A DNA stretch of 64,000 bases from contig CBDFIN010000012.1 in NCBI GenBank assembly GCA_965248135.1, positions 434,001 through 498,000 of the forward strand, in the 5' to 3' direction. Numbering within the stretch: position 1 is the first letter of the stretch; each line of letters begins with the position of its first letter. A model generated the notes under the pieces. The model had not been told where the DNA came from and searched no databases. It worked only from the letters and a program-made list of their open reading frames with translations. The position numbers and the translations under genes were made by a program. This DNA comes from SZUA-100 sp965248135 (lineage in GTDB: Bacteria; Pseudomonadota; Alphaproteobacteria; Rhizobiales; Rhizobiaceae). Positions 61,418 to 64,000 of the stretch are shown in pieces.

Positions 61418-64000
61418 TCAAGATGACAGAGGCGTAAAGAGAGCCGTTATCATGTTTAGAAACCGCGCATTGTGGAATTGTTCCCCAATTTTGAATTGAT
61501 TCTCAGTTTCTATTCGTGCGGCCTTTCTACGATAATTTTCTGATTTGGATTCTCTCCTGTCAGGCTTTAAACCGCGAGTTTCAATCTCACTTCGAGTAAG
61601 TTCCTTTGAGGCTTTTTTGATGTGTTCAATCGTTCGGCTGGATATCCTGGCATTTTCCAGGTCATGATTGCCATCTGCGCTATTCATTTGCCATATGATT
61701 TCCAACCCCTCTCGTTGCAATAGCTCAATGATCGACTTGCTAACGGCGTTTTTTAGTTTGCGGTCATACGCCATCAACTTGCGTACACGGTTGATCTCAA
61801 GCGTGAGATTGACCGGTTGATTTCCGGCTGCAAGTATATTCAGATGGGCAAAATCGTTGCGGATCTGACGATGTTGCAGCGTGTGAAAGCTGGACAGAAT
61901 GCGGGCAAAAGCTGTATCAACATATAAAAATTCTGGGCGCAGCCGACCGAGATTTGTAAAAAGATATCTGTGGCTTTTGGTATCTGTTTTTCCTTCTGAT
62001 TCTAATTGCGAAAACGGGAAAATTTCCTGCGGGCGTTTTCCCATTAGTTTTATTATAGCCAGCGCGATGAAATATCCGTCCCTTTCCCAAATACCCGCAT
62101 AGTCAACCAACCTCGCCATCACCCGCATCAGAACCCCATGAAGTCTGGTGTGGTTGATCAACCGTACGTGTGCAGCCAATTGGCGATGTCGCACGATGGT
62201 GGAAAGGATCTCCCGGTATTGGCCATGATCGTCAATGGTGAAGCTATTGGCTTTAGTGCTTGCCTGATGATGAAGCGCCTTACGGTTTAACTGTGCCTCA
62301 TTAATACGGGAAGAGCGGGGGTCTAAAACAATGCGCAGGCTCTCAAGATCTTCAAGGTCCTTGATGTCATCGTCAGCAACCCGCTCGGTATCCGTTGCCT
62401 GTTTTAGCACTGCCAAATGGCCGAACCGCATAATTTCCCGCAATCCACGTCGTGTGCCATCTAGTACATCATCTCCGGCATCTGGTTTCAGAAACAATTC
62501 GTCAAAAGCCGCTTTCTCCTTGTAGAGGGCGCGAAAAGGCTCCAATCCGATTTTTACAGCATCACCGTCAAATTTGGCATCATGCATCTGCAGATAGAGG
62601 GCAAGAATTTTACGCATTGCCGCAACATCGGGATAATCATCCTCATTTCCGGCTTTGATTTCAAGAACCCCCCATTTGCGAAATTGATGCAGCAGTCGCG
62701 ACACATCATCCACCGGAACCAAGTGGAGAAGGAGATACAGATAGGCCTGCCAAAGGGGCCGCTTCTCGGCATTCTCGTTCGGTTCTGCTGCTGGAATTCC
62801 AACCGGTTTGTTGGCTTTGGTGGTCTCTTGGATTGCCAGCAACCAGTGGATCGATGATAAACCAAGGATGTACATGCGAAAACCGCGCCCGATGACATCA
62901 CAAACAAATTCGTAGATCCAGTCTGCCTGATCGCGTGCCTTGTCGCCGACGCTTCGATAACCGGCCTGCACGCGCATTTCTGATGCTGTTTCCGCTGTCA
63001 GCATTTCCAGAAAATTTGAAATGGTTTGCCCTTCTTTGAGGCTCAAACCGGTGGCTTTTGACACCATCAATTTGCTATGCGGCTGCTGACTATTGATGGA
63101 TTGTGCAGCCTCGCTGCTGCGGCGAATTGAATCCTTAATCCATCTGTTCATTTCTGTGTGGTTGCGTTCCGCCAGCCAATTGCGGAATGGCCCCTCATAG
63201 ATCAGCTTGAAGGCTGTGTGCTTCGCCAGATTGGCGGCAATTTCCAAATCCAGTTTTTTACCCGGTTTGGGGAGCAGGTTGCGGGAATTGGGGCCAACTT
63301 GAACTGAATCTGTATTTTCCAGGCGTAACAGCAGCCGGTTAAATTTGGGCAAAGTAATATCTGTCTGGTCGGCGCGGTCCAAAATGGTCAAAAGAGCGGG
63401 AAGTTGCCTAGTCTCGCAAAATTCAGGAATTCGTGCCCCGGCAACAGTTTCGCGAATTCGCTGGATCGCTGCTAACTCATCATGGGCCAGCAAGTTATGA
63501 GCATACTCTTGGGTGTCACTCGAACCCAAAGGCGTTTGTTTCGCATTTTTATTGCGAGCGACTTCTCCGGTGTTTTCAATACTAAACCGCATTTTAAGTG
63601 CAGACACGAATCCGGACCGTCCACGGAAATGAAATATCTCATGGCGCGCACGGGAGCCTATTGTTAGCATAGTTCGTAGAAATTCGCGTTTTTGGTCTTC
63701 TCTAGTGTCGTCAAAAAAGGGTGCCTCACGGCCAAATATCAGTTTCAGGTGTTCATTAACCTTTGAGAGATTAGAGTTTTTAGACAGAGTCAGTGCTCTG
63801 AAATCTTCACTCCATACGTCATTATCAACTCTGTCTTCAGGATCGCACAGGTTTTTAGCCGATCTCGACGCCTGTGAAAGGGCATTGCGCCACACGCGCA
63901 CAAAAGCTTCCGCCCGTTTAATTTCCGATTGTCCGTCGCTGGTCCAATATCGACTCTGGGCAATTTTTTCGATATCCATTTCCCAGATCGGAGAATCGGG
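61418..64000 (-). CDS. cas13a: Cas13a (type VI-A RNA-guided RNase), C-terminal part; 5' end beyond window
   Basis: 860 codons visible; the frame stays open to base 64000, so the ATG at 63979 is probably internal. Many segments align with R. capsulatus Cas13a (about 1285 residues), starting near its residue 390: IAQSRYWTSDGQSEIKRAEA, the first HEPN motif RHEIFH (R112-H117 from the visible ATG), LYLLLHLVPVDDVSRLLHQ, RLHGVLMRVMARLVDYAGIW, the second HEPN motif RNDFAH (R707-H712) and RVRKLMAYDRKLKNAVSKSI. It binds crRNA and cleaves target and bystander RNA. Unlike R. capsulatus Cas13a it ends without the S1-like extension. Array and gene share a strand. Confidence 0.93.
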   Translation of the reverse strand, partial: PDSPIWEMDIEKIAQSRYWTSDGQSEIKRAEAFVRVWRNALSQASRSAKNLCDPEDRVDNDVWSEDFRALTLSKNSNLSKVNEHLKLIFGREAPFFDDTREDQKREFLRTMLTIGSRARHEIFHFRGRSGFVSALKMRFSIENTGEVARNKNAKQTPLGSSDTQEYAHNLLAHDELAAIQRIRETVAGARIPEFCETRQLPALLTILDRADQTDITLPKFNRLLLRLENTDSVQVGPNSRNLLPKPGKKLDLEIAANLAKHTAFKLIYEGPFRNWLAERNHTEMNRWIKDSIRRSSEAAQSINSQQPHSKLMVSKATGLSLKEGQTISNFLEMLTAETASEMRVQAGYRSVGDKARDQADWIYEFVCDVIGRGFRMYILGLSSIHWLLAIQETTKANKPVGIPAAEPNENAEKRPLWQAYLYLLLHLVPVDDVSRLLHQFRKWGVLEIKAGNEDDYPDVAAMRKILALYLQMHDAKFDGDAVKIGLEPFRALYKEKAAFDELFLKPDAGDDVLDGTRRGLREIMRFGHLAVLKQATDTERVADDDIKDLEDLESLRIVLDPRSSRINEAQLNRKALHHQASTKANSFTIDDHGQYREILSTIVRHRQLAAHVRLINHTRLHGVLMRVMARLVDYAGIWERDGYFIALAIIKLMGKRPQEIFPFSQLESEGKTDTKSHRYLFTNLGRLRPEFLYVDTAFARILSSFHTLQHRQIRNDFAHLNILAAGNQPVNLTLEINRVRKLMAYDRKLKNAVSKSIIELLQREGLEIIWQMNSADGNHDLENARISSRTIEHIKKASKELTRSEIETRGLKPDRRESKSENYRRKAARIETENQFKIGEQFHNARFLNMITALFTPLSS

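Noticed and set aside
1..64000. tRNA or rRNA genes
   Set aside because: I saw no tRNA-like cloverleaf with a TTCGA-type T-loop and no rRNA sequence in the window, though I could not run a scan.

Overview
The window looks like a chromosomal segment of an alphaproteobacterium, most likely of the Hyphomicrobiales (Rhizobiales). The evidence is a pleD-divK pair, a dinB with an N-terminal zinc ribbon, an EipB/DUF1849 envelope protein, a DUF3572 protein and a napFDABC operon, all of a style typical of that group. Housekeeping blocks alternate with a decayed insertion-sequence block, a mobilisation/conjugation island and a defence island that runs off the right edge.

Layout. 1-2963 (minus): GntR regulator and a polar amino-acid-type ABC transporter (ATPase, binding protein, permease cut by the left edge). 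3056-3955: serB. 4104-13510: insertion sequences inside insertion sequences (IS630, an IS903-type IS5 element with a 9-bp target duplication, a second IS5-type transposase, two identical IS3 copies, IS66 and IS30 remnants) around a surviving HlyC/RtxC-like toxin acyltransferase gene. 14073-23549: stable core genes (pleD, divK, DUF3572, HAD-like, dinB, eipB, RidA, GDPD, a GNAT/FemAB-like protein, an MFS permease, HIT). 23589-28238: periplasmic nitrate reductase napFDABC with an FNR-type box upstream. 28677-33427: PAS and PilZ proteins, then repeats, an RTX-repeat remnant, an ISAs1 element with a 10-bp target duplication, and an IS66-like remnant.

33672-51488 is a mobile island: a MobC-like protein, a relaxase-helicase, a VirD4/TraG coupling protein interrupted by an in-frame amber codon, several small membrane proteins of unknown role, a serine resolvase and a 5'-truncated parB. 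Between relaxase and coupling protein lies a large STAND-type P-loop ATPase with 11 ankyrin repeats, whose N-terminus carries an IS30 insertion.

51422-64000 is defence-like. A three-gene operon (Mre11-like phosphoesterase, Rad50/YhaN-like ATPase, AAA_13/PrrC-RloC-type ATPase) is fused into parB and its last gene is clipped at that junction. After an IS110-family element come a small membrane protein, a CRISPR array of 24 clear repeats plus one degenerate terminal repeat, and a large gene with two HEPN RxxxxH motifs. That gene resembles Rhodobacter capsulatus Cas13a in many segments, so I read this as a type VI-A CRISPR-Cas locus in which array and effector share the minus strand; the effector's N-terminal part lies beyond the window. 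No cas1 or cas2 is visible. The most interesting points are this Cas13a locus with its two-block repeat variants, the adjacent membrane protein, the STAND-ankyrin gene, and the phosphoesterase/ATPase operon.
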